Source: PFJX01 sp040757575 (GTDB taxonomy: Bacteria > Pseudomonadota > Gammaproteobacteria > Burkholderiales > Thiobacillaceae). Taken from it: a DNA stretch of 64,000 bases. Of this stretch, positions 20,712 to 29,759 are shown piece by piece (position 1 is the stretch's first letter; each line of letters opens with the position of its first letter). The stretch is taken from NCBI GenBank assembly GCA_040757575.1, contig JBFLXA010000009.1:59574-123573 (forward strand), written 5' to 3'. Position numbers and translations under genes: made by a program. The notes beneath the pieces are model-generated. The model was given only the letters and a program-made list of their open reading frames with translations, did no database searches and had not been told where the DNA came from.

Positions 20712-23474
20712 TCAGGCCCGGCTGTCCCCTGCCGCGCCGCCGGCAATGGCCGCCTGGGCTGCTGCCAGCCGGGCGATAGGTACCCGAGGGCCGGAGCAGG
20801 ATACGTAGGTGAGGCCGATCTGATGGCAGAAGCGGATGGAGGCCGGGTGGCCGCCGTGCTCGCCGCAGATGCCCACCTTCATGTCCGGGCGGGTGCTGCG
20901 GCCCCATTCCACCGCCAGTTTCATGATCTTGCCCACGCCCTTTGTGTCCAGCACTTCGAAGGGGTTGTCCTGGAGGATCTTGCTCTGGTTGTACATGGGC
21001 AGGAACTTGTTCTCCGCATCCTCCCGGGAGAAGGAGAACGTGGCTTGGGTCAGGTCGTTGGTGCCGAAGGAGAAGAACTCCGCTTCTTCCGCCAGGCTTT
21101 CCGCCCGCAGGCAGGCCCGCACCACTTCCAGCATGGAACCGAACTTGAACTGGAGCTTCACCCCGGCGACGGCTTCCACGTCGGTGCGGATGGCCTCCAC
21201 CCAGGTTTTCACCTTCTTCAGCTCTTCGGCAGTACAGACCTGGGGCACCATGATTTCCGGGTGCACTTCCACGCCGTCCTTCTGGCACTGGGCGGCGGCT
21301 TCCAGGATGGCCCGGATCTGCATGGAATAGATTTCCGGATAGGTCAGTCCCAGGCGCACGCCCCGGTGGCCCAGCATGGGGTTCACCTCAAACAGGGCCC
21401 GCACCTTCTTCAGCATGGCCTCCTTCTTCAGGATGGCCTCGTCCACCAGGGCCGGGTCGGCGGGGAGTTGCACCTCCGGGTGGGTGTCCCGGGTGCGGTA
21501 CATGAAGTCCACCGCGTCGTGGAGCACCTGCATGCCCAGCACGGTGTCCCGCAGGTGGCGCAACTGGTCCAGTTCCGCAACCAGCTGGTCGGCGGTGGGC
21601 AGGAATTCGTGGATGGGGGGGTCCAGCAGACGGATGGTGACGGGCCGGGGGGCCATGGCCTTGAAGATGCCGACGAAGTCCTCCCGCTGGATGGGCAGCA
21701 GCTTGTTCAGGGCCGTCTGCCGGTCTTCCGGCGTCTCGGCGACGATCATTTCCACCACGATGGGCAGCCGTTCCACGGCGTTGAACATGCGCTCCGTGCG
21801 GGCCAGGCCGATGCCCATGGCGCCGAACTTCAGGGCCCGTTGCGCGTCGTGGGGGGTGTCGGCATTGGCCATGACCTTCAGGCGGGCCACTTCGTCGGCC
21901 CAGGAGAGGAGGGTGGCCAGTTCATTGGAGAACTCCGCTTCGATCATGGGCACTTCGCCGAGATAGACCTTGCCGGAGGTGCCATCCAGGGTGATGAGGG
22001 CGCCTTCGCCGAAGACCTTGTCTCCCACCACGGCCTGGCGGCTGTGCACGTCCACGTGGATGCCTTCGGCACCGGCCACGCAGGGCTTGCCCATGCCCCG
22101 GGCCACTACGGCGGCGTGGCTGGTCTTGCCACCCCGGCTGGTGAGGATGCCCTGGCTGGCGAAGAAGCCGTGGATGTCTTCGGGCTTGGTTTCCTCCCGC
22201 ACCAGGATCACCTTCTGGCCGGCCCGGCCCAGCTTTTCAGCCCGGTCCGCGTCGAACACGGCAATGCCGGAGGCCGCACCCGGAGAGGCCGGCAGGCCCT
22301 GGGCCACGGGGGTGGCCTTGGCCTTGGGGTCCAGACGGGGGAACAGCAACTGCTCCAGCATGTCGGGCTGGATGCGCATGAGGGCCTGGGTTTTGTCGAT
22401 GAGGCCGTCCTGGACCATTTCCACCGAGGTGCGCACCAGGGCGGTGGCGTTCATCTTGCCGTTGCGGGTTTGCAGGCAGTAGAGCACCCCTTTCTCGATG
22501 GTGTACTCGTAGTCCTGCACCTCCTTGTAATGGCCTTCCAGGCGGTCGCGCAGTTCCACCAGCTGCCGGTACAGGTCCGGCATTTCCTTTTCCAGTTCCG
22601 CCACGGGTTTGGGGGTGCGGATGCCCGCCACCACGTCTTCCCCCTGGGCGTTCACCAGGTATTCGCCGAACATCACGTTCTCGCCGGTGCCCGGGTCCCG
22701 GGTGAAGCCCACGCCGGTGGCCGAGTCGTCCCCCATGTTGCCGAACACCATGGCCACCACGTTCACCGCCGTGCCGTTGGCCATCTCCGGGGTGATCTTG
22801 AATTCGCGGCGGTAGTCCACGGCCCGCTTGCCGCTCCAGGAGTTGAACACCGCCTGGATGGCGATTTCCAGCTGGGCATAGGGGTCCGTGGGGAAGGGCT
22901 TGCCGGTGACCCGTTCCACCACTTTCAGGAAGCGCTCGGAAATCTCCGCCAGATGGGCGGCGGAAAGCCCCACGTCGTGCTTCACGCCGGCATCCGCCTT
23001 CACGGCGTTGAACTCGGCGTCGAACTCTTCTTCCGGCACCCCCAGGGCCACCTTGCCGAACAGCTGAATGAAGCGCCGGTAAGCGTCATAACCAAAGCGG
23101 GGATTGCCGGTCTGGGCGATGAGGCCCTGGAGGGTGTCCGGGTTCAGGCCCAGGTTGAGGATGGTGTCCATCATGCCGGGCATGGACAGGGCCGAACCGG
23201 AGCGCACGGACACCAGCAGGGGGTTCTCCCGGCCGCCGAAGGTCTTGCCGGATTTTTCTTCCACGGAGGCCATGTGCAGGCGCACCTGCTCCATCACGTC
23301 ATCAGGCAGGGTCTGGCGTTCCAGGTAGGCCAGGCAGGCCTCGGTGGTGATGACGAATCCCGGCGGCACACGCAGGCCGATCTGGGTCATCTCGCACAGG
23401 TTTGCACCCTTGCCCCCCAGCAGCTTCTTGTTTTTGCCATCGCCTTCAGCGAAGGCATACACCCACTTGCTCAT
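20712..23474 (-). CDS. ppdK: Pyruvate, phosphate dikinase
   Basis: 920 residues, slightly longer than the usual 880-900. The N-terminal ATP-grasp part starts LLGGKGANLCEM; the swivelling domain has the phosphorylated His in GGKTSHAAVVARGMGKPC (about 448-455); the C-terminal PEP domain ends with KVGICGEHGGHP, the active-site Cys near 870. It interconverts pyruvate, ATP and phosphate with PEP, AMP and pyrophosphate, in either glycolytic or gluconeogenic direction. No regulatory PPDK kinase/phosphatase gene (ppsR type) is next to it. Single-gene unit. Confidence 0.96.
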   Translation of the reverse strand: MSKWVYAFAEGDGKNKKLLGGKGANLCEMTQIGLRVPPGFVITTEACLAYLERQTLPDDVMEQVRLHMASVEEKSGKTFGGRENPLLVSVRSGSALSMPGMMDTILNLGLNPDTLQGLIAQTGNPRFGYDAYRRFIQLFGKVALGVPEEEFDAEFNAVKADAGVKHDVGLSAAHLAEISERFLKVVERVTGKPFPTDPYAQLEIAIQAVFNSWSGKRAVDYRREFKITPEMANGTAVNVVAMVFGNMGDDSATGVGFTRDPGTGENVMFGEYLVNAQGEDVVAGIRTPKPVAELEKEMPDLYRQLVELRDRLEGHYKEVQDYEYTIEKGVLYCLQTRNGKMNATALVRTSVEMVQDGLIDKTQALMRIQPDMLEQLLFPRLDPKAKATPVAQGLPASPGAASGIAVFDADRAEKLGRAGQKVILVREETKPEDIHGFFASQGILTSRGGKTSHAAVVARGMGKPCVAGAEGIHVDVHSRQAVVGDKVFGEGALITLDGTSGKVYLGEVPMIEAEFSNELATLLSWADEVARLKVMANADTPHDAQRALKFGAMGIGLARTERMFNAVERLPIVVEMIVAETPEDRQTALNKLLPIQREDFVGIFKAMAPRPVTIRLLDPPIHEFLPTADQLVAELDQLRHLRDTVLGMQVLHDAVDFMYRTRDTHPEVQLPADPALVDEAILKKEAMLKKVRALFEVNPMLGHRGVRLGLTYPEIYSMQIRAILEAAAQCQKDGVEVHPEIMVPQVCTAEELKKVKTWVEAIRTDVEAVAGVKLQFKFGSMLEVVRACLRAESLAEEAEFFSFGTNDLTQATFSFSREDAENKFLPMYNQSKILQDNPFEVLDTKGVGKIMKLAVEWGRSTRPDMKVGICGEHGGHPASIRFCHQIGLTYVSCSGPRVPIARLAAAQAAIAGGAAGDSRA

Positions 23475-23696
23475 GTCGGTCTCCCAAGATCATTACAAAG
23501 GTTCCGGGAAAGCACGTTCCCGGATGAGGCATGGAATTCAGGGCCATGTTGACACATTAGGCCAGGGTGAAGGGTTTGCATGTGGCAATAGGGCGACGTC
23601 TGGTCCAGGTTTTTTTCGTGGCGGCCGGATGTCATCAAATTTCAACATGGGGCCGCCAGATTGCCGCTACCACAGACGAGAACGCAGGAGAAAAGC

Positions 23697-23933
23697 ATGA
23701 GCTTTTATGAGTTGATGGATGAGCGGGAAACCCACTGGCAGGATGACGACGAACATGTGACCCCCGCGCTTTGGGGGGACTATTCCGCAGACGATGACAT
23801 GGCCGGCATGTATCTGCGTGCCGAAGAAGCCTGGCCCAATGGCCAATCCCTGAGCCAGGGCTTGGCCGGACGGGCGGATGCCTGGGCTTGCCCCCTGGAT
23901 GACGACGACGTAGCCACGGCCTTTGATGATTGA
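23697..23933 (+). CDS. Small acidic hypothetical protein
   Basis: 78 residues, starting MSFYELMDERETHW, with many Asp residues and an acidic end (DDDDVATAFDD). No signal or membrane segment. AGGAG lies ahead of the ATG at 23697. The last 11 bases overlap the start of the chalcone-isomerase-like gene, so both are probably co-translated. Not recognised as a known family. Confidence 0.65.
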   Translation: MSFYELMDERETHWQDDDEHVTPALWGDYSADDDMAGMYLRAEEAWPNGQSLSQGLAGRADAWACPLDDDDVATAFDD

Positions 23934-24576
23934 CGAAGGGCAGGGGATTTCCGGCCCCGCCGGGGTGCGGCGGCTGCCGGCATCCCTGGCTGGGTTCCTG
24001 AGCGTGATCATGGCCGCATGTCTGGCCCTGGGCGCTCCCGCCTGGGCAGTCCAGGCTGGGGTGGAGGTAGCCGGGGTACGCTTTCCCGCCCAGGCCCAGG
24101 TGGCCGGCAACCCCCTGGTACTGAATGGCGCCGGCCTGCGGCGCATCCTGTTGATGAAGATCTACGCCGTGGGTCTTTATCTGCCGGTACGCATGCAGAC
24201 CCCCAGCGCTATTCTCGGCCGGGACGGGCCTCGCAGCATGCGGGTGACCTTGCTGCGGGACGTGTCCACTGACGAGAATGTCGATGCCTTGCTGGATGGC
24301 CTCGTCGACAACAACAGCCCGGCAGAGATGGCTGCCATCCAGGGGGAAGTCGCCCAGTTTTTTCGCCTGCTGAAAATGATTCACACTGTGCCGGAAGGCA
24401 CCGTCATCCAGATGGATTACCTGCCCGGAGAGGGGACCCACCTGAGCGTCAACGGGGTCCGGCAGGGCACCATTCCCGGGAGCGCCTTCAATCGGGCCCT
24501 GTTGAAGATATGGCTGGGGGAGGACCCCATCCAGACCGGCCTCAAGCAGGCTTTGCTGGGTCTGGACCAGGGGTGA
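23923..24576 (+). CDS. Chalcone-isomerase-like exported protein
   Basis: 217 residues with a signal peptide ending around PAWA-VQAG (about residue 41) and a bacterial chalcone isomerase-like domain: GVRFPAQAQVAG, LRRILLMKIYAVGLYLP and GSAFNRALLKIWLGEDP are typical blocks. Bacterial members do not make flavonoids; they are periplasmic and probably bind fatty acids, as related plastid proteins do. Its start lies inside the preceding small gene. Confidence 0.85.
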   Translation: MMIDEGQGISGPAGVRRLPASLAGFLSVIMAACLALGAPAWAVQAGVEVAGVRFPAQAQVAGNPLVLNGAGLRRILLMKIYAVGLYLPVRMQTPSAILGRDGPRSMRVTLLRDVSTDENVDALLDGLVDNNSPAEMAAIQGEVAQFFRLLKMIHTVPEGTVIQMDYLPGEGTHLSVNGVRQGTIPGSAFNRALLKIWLGEDPIQTGLKQALLGLDQG

Positions 24577-24687
24577 GCCCCGTGGAGGCAGGGCCATAGT
24601 TCCATTGCATCCGTCGGCGGCAGATACAGTAGGGTGCCGGCGCCGGTTCGGGGATATGATGCGCGTTTTTCAGACCCCCGCTTCTCC

Positions 24688-25122
24688 ATGACTTCCCAGC
24701 CTGCCCCCGACACCCCTGCCCCCCAGGGGGCCAAATCCCCTGCCAGGCCCCAGCGACGCAATGCCCTGCTGGAGCGCCTGCAGGCGGAATTTGCCGTATT
24801 CCGGGATTACAAGCCCCTGGCCATCGGCATCCACAAGCAGTTGATGGAACGTCTTCCCGACCTGGACAAGAACAAGATGCGGGTGGCCCTGCACAGCCAT
24901 ACGGCCTCCACCCGCTACCTGAAGGCCCTGACCGAGGGGGCCCCGCGCCTGGACCTGGATGGTCAACCGGCGGGGGAAGTGACTGCGGAGCAGCAGAGCG
25001 TGGCTGTGCAGACCCTGCGGGACCGCCTGAAGAAAGCGGCAGAGCGCCGCAAGGAAGAAGAGGAAGCGGCCAAACGTCAGGTCAAACTTCAGCAGTTGGC
25101 AGACAAGTTCAGCAAACGCTGA
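24688..25122 (+). CDS. ProQ/FinO-family RNA-binding protein
   Basis: 144 residues from the ATG at 24688. The FinO-like domain (about 25-110) shows FAVFRDYKPLAIGIHKQL and LDKNKMRVALHSHTASTRYL, the concave basic face that binds sRNA 3' stem-loops. A Lys/Arg/Glu-rich helical tail follows. No Tudor-like C-terminal domain of enteric ProQ is present, as in many short betaproteobacterial members. An in-frame ATG at 24634 would add 18 residues but lacks family support. It acts as an RNA chaperone in sRNA regulation. Confidence 0.88.
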   Translation: MTSQPAPDTPAPQGAKSPARPQRRNALLERLQAEFAVFRDYKPLAIGIHKQLMERLPDLDKNKMRVALHSHTASTRYLKALTEGAPRLDLDGQPAGEVTAEQQSVAVQTLRDRLKKAAERRKEEEEAAKRQVKLQQLADKFSKR

Positions 25123-25164
25123 CTTTTCTTGTTTCAGTTTGACTGGTCGGAGGGCGGCAAAGGC

Positions 25165-25416
25165 TCAGTGGGTGGATTGGCTTTCGATATCCACATCAAT
25201 TCCCACCACAGTATCCAGTACTTTTCCCACCAAGGTCGTGTCGTCGTCAGACCATTCTGCCTCCGGGTCGTCTGAACGGGTGGCCAGGGGGGCAATATCG
25301 AAATCCACATATTGGTCATCCACGCGGAGAACCTGCATGCCCGAGGGATGCTCCACCAGTTCCCAGTCATCGGGGACTTCCAGCTGGGCGTCGATGCGCA
25401 CGTTGAGGATCTTCAT
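25165..25416 (-). CDS. Small hypothetical acidic protein
   Basis: 83 residues starting MKILNVRIDAQLEVPDDW, rich in Asp/Glu, with no signal or membrane segment. AAGGAG precedes the ATG at 25416. It lies 22 bases after the YjdM-type gene on the same strand, so the two are likely an operon. The regular alternation of beta-prone residues suggests a compact beta-rich domain; I do not recognise a family. Confidence 0.7.
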   Translation of the reverse strand: MKILNVRIDAQLEVPDDWELVEHPSGMQVLRVDDQYVDFDIAPLATRSDDPEAEWSDDDTTLVGKVLDTVVGIDVDIESQSTH

Positions 25417-25438
25417 TGGGGTACTCCTTCCAGGGCCA

Positions 25439-25786
25439 TCAGGCCTTTTTGACAAATTCGGATTTCAATTGCATGGCACCGATGCCTTCGATGCGGCAGT
25501 CGATATCGTGGTCCCCATCCACCAGCCGGATACCCTTTACCTTGGTGCCCACTTTCACCACCAGGGATGAGCCCTTTACCTTCAGATCCTTGATCACCGT
25601 CACGCTGTCCCCGTCGTGGAGCTGATTGCCGTTGGCGTCCTTCACGACCCGCTTTTCTTCTGCCTGGACCGCGTCGCCTCGTTGGGGCCACTCATGGGCA
25701 CATTCCGGGCAGACGTACTGGTCACTGTCCACATAGGTGTAGAGGGACTGGCATCGGGGGCAGGGGGGCAGGTTATCAAGGATCAT
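25439..25786 (-). CDS. yjdM: YjdM/PhnA-type zinc-ribbon protein
   Basis: 115 residues from the ATG at 25786. An N-terminal zinc ribbon has two Cys pairs (PPCPRCQS and YVCPECAHEW), followed by the conserved PhnA domain with DSVTVIKDLKVKGSS and VKVGTKVKGIRLV. Enteric homologues were once linked to phosphonate use, but that role is not proven. The length fits E. coli PhnA (about 111). A longer frame starting at 25831 adds 15 residues without family support. Confidence 0.9.
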   Translation of the reverse strand: MILDNLPPCPRCQSLYTYVDSDQYVCPECAHEWPQRGDAVQAEEKRVVKDANGNQLHDGDSVTVIKDLKVKGSSLVVKVGTKVKGIRLVDGDHDIDCRIEGIGAMQLKSEFVKKA

Positions 25787-25908
25787 CTGTCGAATGACAG
25801 GGCGGTGGGCCGTGTCGGCAGGAGCGGGCATGAATACTATCAGACGGCTGGACCAGCCTCGGGCCCCATGGCCTTGTCAAAGGCTGATCGGGCAGGTTTG
25901 GGGCAAGC

Positions 25909-27540
25909 TTACGGCAGATGCTGGAGCAGTTGCCGGGCGGCCCGTTCCGACAGCACCAGTACCAGTTTCATCATGGCCCGGGTGGCGCCCACGAACAGCT
26001 TGCGCAGGTTCTTGTCATCCAGGGTGTCGAAGTCGATCTCGCAGAACACCACGGCCGGGGCCGCCTGGCCCTTGAAGCGGTAGACCGTTTCCAGAAGCAG
26101 ATCACCATCGGAGTACAGAGGATGGCCCAGCAGGTCATAGCGGCCGCTGAAGGTGCGCAAACTGTGGGGGCCCAGCTGGTTGTAGTTGAAAAGCGCGGAT
26201 TGCTCCCGGCCCCGGAAGCTGACCAGGGCCACATCCTCCTTGCGGAAGCCCGCCTGATAGCACAGGCGGATGCCTTCCTTGACCCGCTCCCGCAGGCTTT
26301 CCCCGTCGGCATAGGTGAGTACTTCCAGGCCCGCATCGTTGAGAGGGCCCACTGCCTCAATGCCGGCGTCGGGAGCCAGGGACTGGAGCAGCTGCACCAC
26401 GGGCCGGGGGCTGCGGAAGTTGCCTCCCGCCCGCAGGCCGATCCAGCCCGGCAGGGCTACGGGGGTGCGGCCATAGAGGTTCTGCATGGGGTCCTCCAGC
26501 CAGACCAAGCGTGCTGCCGGCCGGGCATGGGCCAGGGCCAGGTCCCACCAGGCCTCGGTGAAGTCCTGGCCTTCGTCGATGATCACCGTATCAAAGCGCC
26601 AGGCCTCCTCCAGGTGCAGGCGGGCGGCCTTGTTCACCAGGGTCTCGAAGGCGTCCGGGGCAGAGAAATCCGGAGTCTCGCCCCCTTCCCGCAGCCGCTG
26701 GTCACAGAGCATGTGCAGGGTGCCCACCCAGCCGCCCGGTGGGGCAATGGACTTGAAGTGATCCGCCAGGGGCCGGTTGAAACACAGATACAGGGGACGT
26801 TGCCCCCGGGCCAGGGTGTCCTCGAACAGCTTCAGGGCCAGCTGGGTCTTGCCGGAACCGGCAGTGCCCGTCACCCTCAACCGGAAAGGGCTGAATTCCA
26901 GTTGCCGGGCCCAGTGGGCCAGGCCCCCCGACACCCGGGTGACCAGGGTACGGGCCTGGCCGATGAGGGCGCTCACGTCGGTTTCCAGTTGCACCACGTC
27001 CCGAAGGAAGCGATGTACCTCCTGGGCCGGGGGTCGGGGCTCCCCTGGGGGCAGGCATTCCATGATGCGGGTGGCCAGCCGGTCCTTCTGGCGGGCGTCG
27101 ACGATGCGCTGTGCCGGAATGCCGGCGGTTTCCAGTTGCCGCACGGTGTAGTCCGGGCAATAGAGCAAAAAGTCCAGATGGACTTCCCGGCAGCCCGCCC
27201 GTTTTTTCAGCTTGTCCATCAGGCTGTTGGCGTTGCGGGCCAGTTGCAGGGGCACGCTTTTGCTCTTGTCGGCATAGCGCTTGACCAGGCCCCCTGGGGT
27301 TTCCTCCAGGAAGCCGCTTTTCTGTTCGATGAGCAACAGATCACCGGCGCGGTTCACCACCACGAAGTCGATCTCGCCGAAGAAGGCGAAGCCCCGCTCC
27401 AGATTGGTCCAGTGGACTGCGTGGTACACCGTGTAATCGTCCGGCAGGACTTGGGCCAGCCGGGCCAGGGTTTCGATTTCCCGTGCGGCCGCGCCGCTGA
27501 CTTCCATTTCGCGCCAACCGTCGGGGAGGATTCGGGCCAT
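25909..27540 (-). CDS. NERD-domain superfamily 1 helicase/nuclease
   Basis: 543 residues. The N-terminal third is a NERD nuclease-like domain (EIDFVVVNRAGDLLLIEQKSG gives the Asp and Glu-x-Lys of the restriction-endonuclease fold near 55-75). The rest is a UvrD/Rep-type helicase core: Walker A GTAGSGKTQLA (about 225), Walker B IIDEGQDF (about 316), Gln/Arg motifs near GGNFRSPRPV, and a C-terminal FVGATRAMMKLVLVLS block. Suggests ATP-dependent DNA unwinding and cutting, in repair or defence against foreign DNA. No partner gene is adjacent on the same strand. Confidence 0.85.
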   Translation of the reverse strand: MARILPDGWREMEVSGAAAREIETLARLAQVLPDDYTVYHAVHWTNLERGFAFFGEIDFVVVNRAGDLLLIEQKSGFLEETPGGLVKRYADKSKSVPLQLARNANSLMDKLKKRAGCREVHLDFLLYCPDYTVRQLETAGIPAQRIVDARQKDRLATRIMECLPPGEPRPPAQEVHRFLRDVVQLETDVSALIGQARTLVTRVSGGLAHWARQLEFSPFRLRVTGTAGSGKTQLALKLFEDTLARGQRPLYLCFNRPLADHFKSIAPPGGWVGTLHMLCDQRLREGGETPDFSAPDAFETLVNKAARLHLEEAWRFDTVIIDEGQDFTEAWWDLALAHARPAARLVWLEDPMQNLYGRTPVALPGWIGLRAGGNFRSPRPVVQLLQSLAPDAGIEAVGPLNDAGLEVLTYADGESLRERVKEGIRLCYQAGFRKEDVALVSFRGREQSALFNYNQLGPHSLRTFSGRYDLLGHPLYSDGDLLLETVYRFKGQAAPAVVFCEIDFDTLDDKNLRKLFVGATRAMMKLVLVLSERAARQLLQHLP

Positions 27541-27670
27541 GGCATGCAGGGTGTTTGGGGCAGGCCGTAGGATAGGACGAGTCGTCTTTCCGGGACAGGG
27601 GCCAGGGCCAGCGTGGGTATGAGGCGAGCCTGATAGATTTCTACCAAGTGTTTGAGGGAGGGCCCGGGGT

Positions 27671-28828
27671 ATGCTGTCAAATTATTACAACGACAGAACG
27701 ATGGACGCGCTCATGTTTGGCAAAAACGAAAAGATTGCCGCCCTGCAAAGCCGTGTGGACCAGCTGGAAAATGCCCTGGTCCAGGAAAGGCACGGTTTGG
27801 ATGACGTGCGGGCCCAGTTGTCCGTGGCCCGACTGGAAGCCCAGCAGTACCAGGAAGAAAGCCGGGGGCTGCGCGATATCCTCAGCAGCTTCCAGATATT
27901 CAGCCAGTCCCTGGTGGATGTGCAGGGCAGCCTGCGTACCCTGGCGGAAGATACCAAAGCCGAAAAGGAGCGGGCAGTGCACTCCCAGAGTGTGTCGATC
28001 CGCAGCCGGGTGGCCGTGGATGCCATTGCCGCGAACCTGGCGGCCCTGGCGGAGACCTCCAGCGCCACGGCCCGGCAGGTGGGGGAACTGGACAGCCGGG
28101 CCCAGGAGATCAGCACAATCGTGCAATTGATCAAGGACATCGCCGACCAGACCAACCTGCTGGCCCTGAACGCCGCCATCGAAGCGGCCCGGGCCGGAGA
28201 GCAGGGACGGGGCTTCGCCGTGGTGGCGGACGAGGTGCGCAAACTGGCCGAACGTACAGCCCGGGCCACCAGCGAGATATCCGATCTGGTGGAGCGTATC
28301 CGGCAGGACAGCAAGGCTAGCCGGGACCAGATGGACCAGTTGGCCCTGGAATCCGCCGGCTTCAGCCGGGACGGGGAATCGGCTTCCGCATCCATGCAGG
28401 AGTTGCTGGGCATGTCTGCCGATATGGAAAAGGCCATTGCAGCTTCCTCCCTGCGCAGCTTTTGCGAACTGGCCAAGGTGGACCACCTGCTGTTCAAATT
28501 CCGGGTCTACAAGGCGATGTTCGGTCTGTCCCAGGAAAAGGCCCGGGATTTTGCCAGCCATTCAGACTGCCGGCTGGGCAAGTGGTATTACCAGGGAGAG
28601 GGGCAGGCCTGCTATTCCCGCCTGTCCGGTTATCGGGAACTGGAAGCACCCCACATGGCCGTACACGAATGGGCCATCCGGGCACTCGAAGCCTTTGATA
28701 ACAATGACATGCCAGCCATGCTTGAAGCGGTGCCGAAGATGGAGCAGGCCAGTCTGCTAGTCCTATCCAGTCTGGAGGAGATGGCCCGGACCGGCAAGAG
28801 CCGGTCGGAGATGCTTTGTAGCCATTGA
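27671..28828 (+). CDS. Soluble methyl-accepting chemotaxis protein with CZB zinc domain
   Basis: 385 residues, no membrane segment. An N-terminal coiled coil (about 18-75), a signalling domain with ADQTNLLALNAAIEAARAGEQ (about 150-170), and a C-terminal chemoreceptor zinc-binding domain (about 255-365): KVDHLLFK, HSDCRLGKWYYQGEG and APHMAVHEW supply the His/Cys/His/His zinc site. CZB domains respond to zinc or to oxidants such as hypochlorous acid through the zinc-bound Cys. GAGGGAGGG is a strong ribosome site 8 bases before the ATG at 27671. Confidence 0.92.
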   Translation: MLSNYYNDRTMDALMFGKNEKIAALQSRVDQLENALVQERHGLDDVRAQLSVARLEAQQYQEESRGLRDILSSFQIFSQSLVDVQGSLRTLAEDTKAEKERAVHSQSVSIRSRVAVDAIAANLAALAETSSATARQVGELDSRAQEISTIVQLIKDIADQTNLLALNAAIEAARAGEQGRGFAVVADEVRKLAERTARATSEISDLVERIRQDSKASRDQMDQLALESAGFSRDGESASASMQELLGMSADMEKAIAASSLRSFCELAKVDHLLFKFRVYKAMFGLSQEKARDFASHSDCRLGKWYYQGEGQACYSRLSGYRELEAPHMAVHEWAIRALEAFDNNDMPAMLEAVPKMEQASLLVLSSLEEMARTGKSRSEMLCSH

Positions 28829-28831
28829 AAG

Positions 28832-28860
28832 TCCGGGCCGGGCTTGCTACGGCCCGAAGC
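28832..28860. terminator. Hairpin between convergent genes
   Basis: GGGCCG and CGGCCC arms around a 9-base loop lie between the chemoreceptor stop (28828) and the ppiC stop (28863); weaker GAAAG/CTTTC pairing extends it on both sides. Position suggests a bidirectional terminator. Confidence 0.5.
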
Positions 28861-28862
28861 TT

Positions 28863-29678
28863 TCACTCCACTTTCGCTTCTGCCCGCAGGCCCTGGACGT
28901 AGCGGCGGATGGCCATTTGCTGCAACTGGTTGGCGATGCGGCCCTTGGCCTGTTCGAAGGGGGGGAAATCCAGGGCACGCTGGTCGGTCAGCTTGATAAT
29001 GTGCCAGCCGAACTCCGTGGCCACAGGCTCCTGGGAGATTTGTCCCTTTTTCAGGGCGGCCATTGCCTGGGCAAATTTGGGCTCCATGTTGCCGGGCACG
29101 TTCCAGCCCAAGTCGCCGCCATTGCCGGCGGAGGAATCCTTGGAGTGTTTTTTCGCCAGGGTTTCAAACTTTACCTTGGGTTTTTTCAGCTGGGCCAGGA
29201 TGCTGCGCGCTTCCTTTTCGGTCGGTACCAGGATGTGGCTGGCCCGGTATTCCTTGTCGCCAGCCTGGGATTTGACCTTGTCGTACTCAGCACGCATGTC
29301 CGCTTCAGAGACCGGGTGTTTGCGGGCGTAGTCTTCCACGGCAGCCTTGCCCAGCAGTTCCCGGCGCTGGAACTCGATGGCGGCTGAAACGCTGAGATCC
29401 TTGTCCAGTCCCTTGCGCAGGGCTTCCTGGACAAGCAGTTCCTGGGCCACGAGGGCCTCGGTCAGGGCATCCAGGGTCTGGGTTTCCGGGGGCATGTTGC
29501 GGGCAGCCCGGTTCTGGCGCACGAATTCGGCATAAATAGCCGGCACGATGACGCCGTTTACCTTGGCAATGGGGTCATCCGGCTTGAAGGTTTTGCCTGC
29601 TGGCGCAGGCGCGTCGGCGGCCTGGGCTGTAAAGGAAAGCGCGGTAAGCAGGAGCAGGGCAGACAGGGTGCGTTGCAT
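28863..29678 (-). CDS. Periplasmic PpiC-type peptidyl-prolyl isomerase
   Basis: 271 residues. A signal peptide (first about 20 residues, ending AQA) is followed by a SurA-N-like helical part and one parvulin domain (about 135-235: YRASHILVPTEKEA, GGDLGWNVPGNMEPKFAQA, TEFGWHIIKL). It helps folding of exported proteins. AAGGAA precedes the ATG. Last gene of the yciB-yciI-bolA-ppiC cluster, 81 bases after the bolA stop, an arrangement I know from other betaproteobacteria. Confidence 0.93.
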   Translation of the reverse strand: MQRTLSALLLLTALSFTAQAADAPAPAGKTFKPDDPIAKVNGVIVPAIYAEFVRQNRAARNMPPETQTLDALTEALVAQELLVQEALRKGLDKDLSVSAAIEFQRRELLGKAAVEDYARKHPVSEADMRAEYDKVKSQAGDKEYRASHILVPTEKEARSILAQLKKPKVKFETLAKKHSKDSSAGNGGDLGWNVPGNMEPKFAQAMAALKKGQISQEPVATEFGWHIIKLTDQRALDFPPFEQAKGRIANQLQQMAIRRYVQGLRAEAKVE

Positions 29679-29759
29679 GGGATTCCTTGGATTACGTGGA
29701 TGAGATAGACACTACCGGGCTTAGTGGGTTAATGCGGCCGAGAGTTCAAGGTCAGGGAT

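Noticed and set aside
20646..23552. 968-residue open frame on the plus strand
   Set aside because: Exact antisense shadow of ppdK; composition is His/Gly/Val/Gln-rich as expected from the opposite strand of high-GC codons, and no family is recognised.
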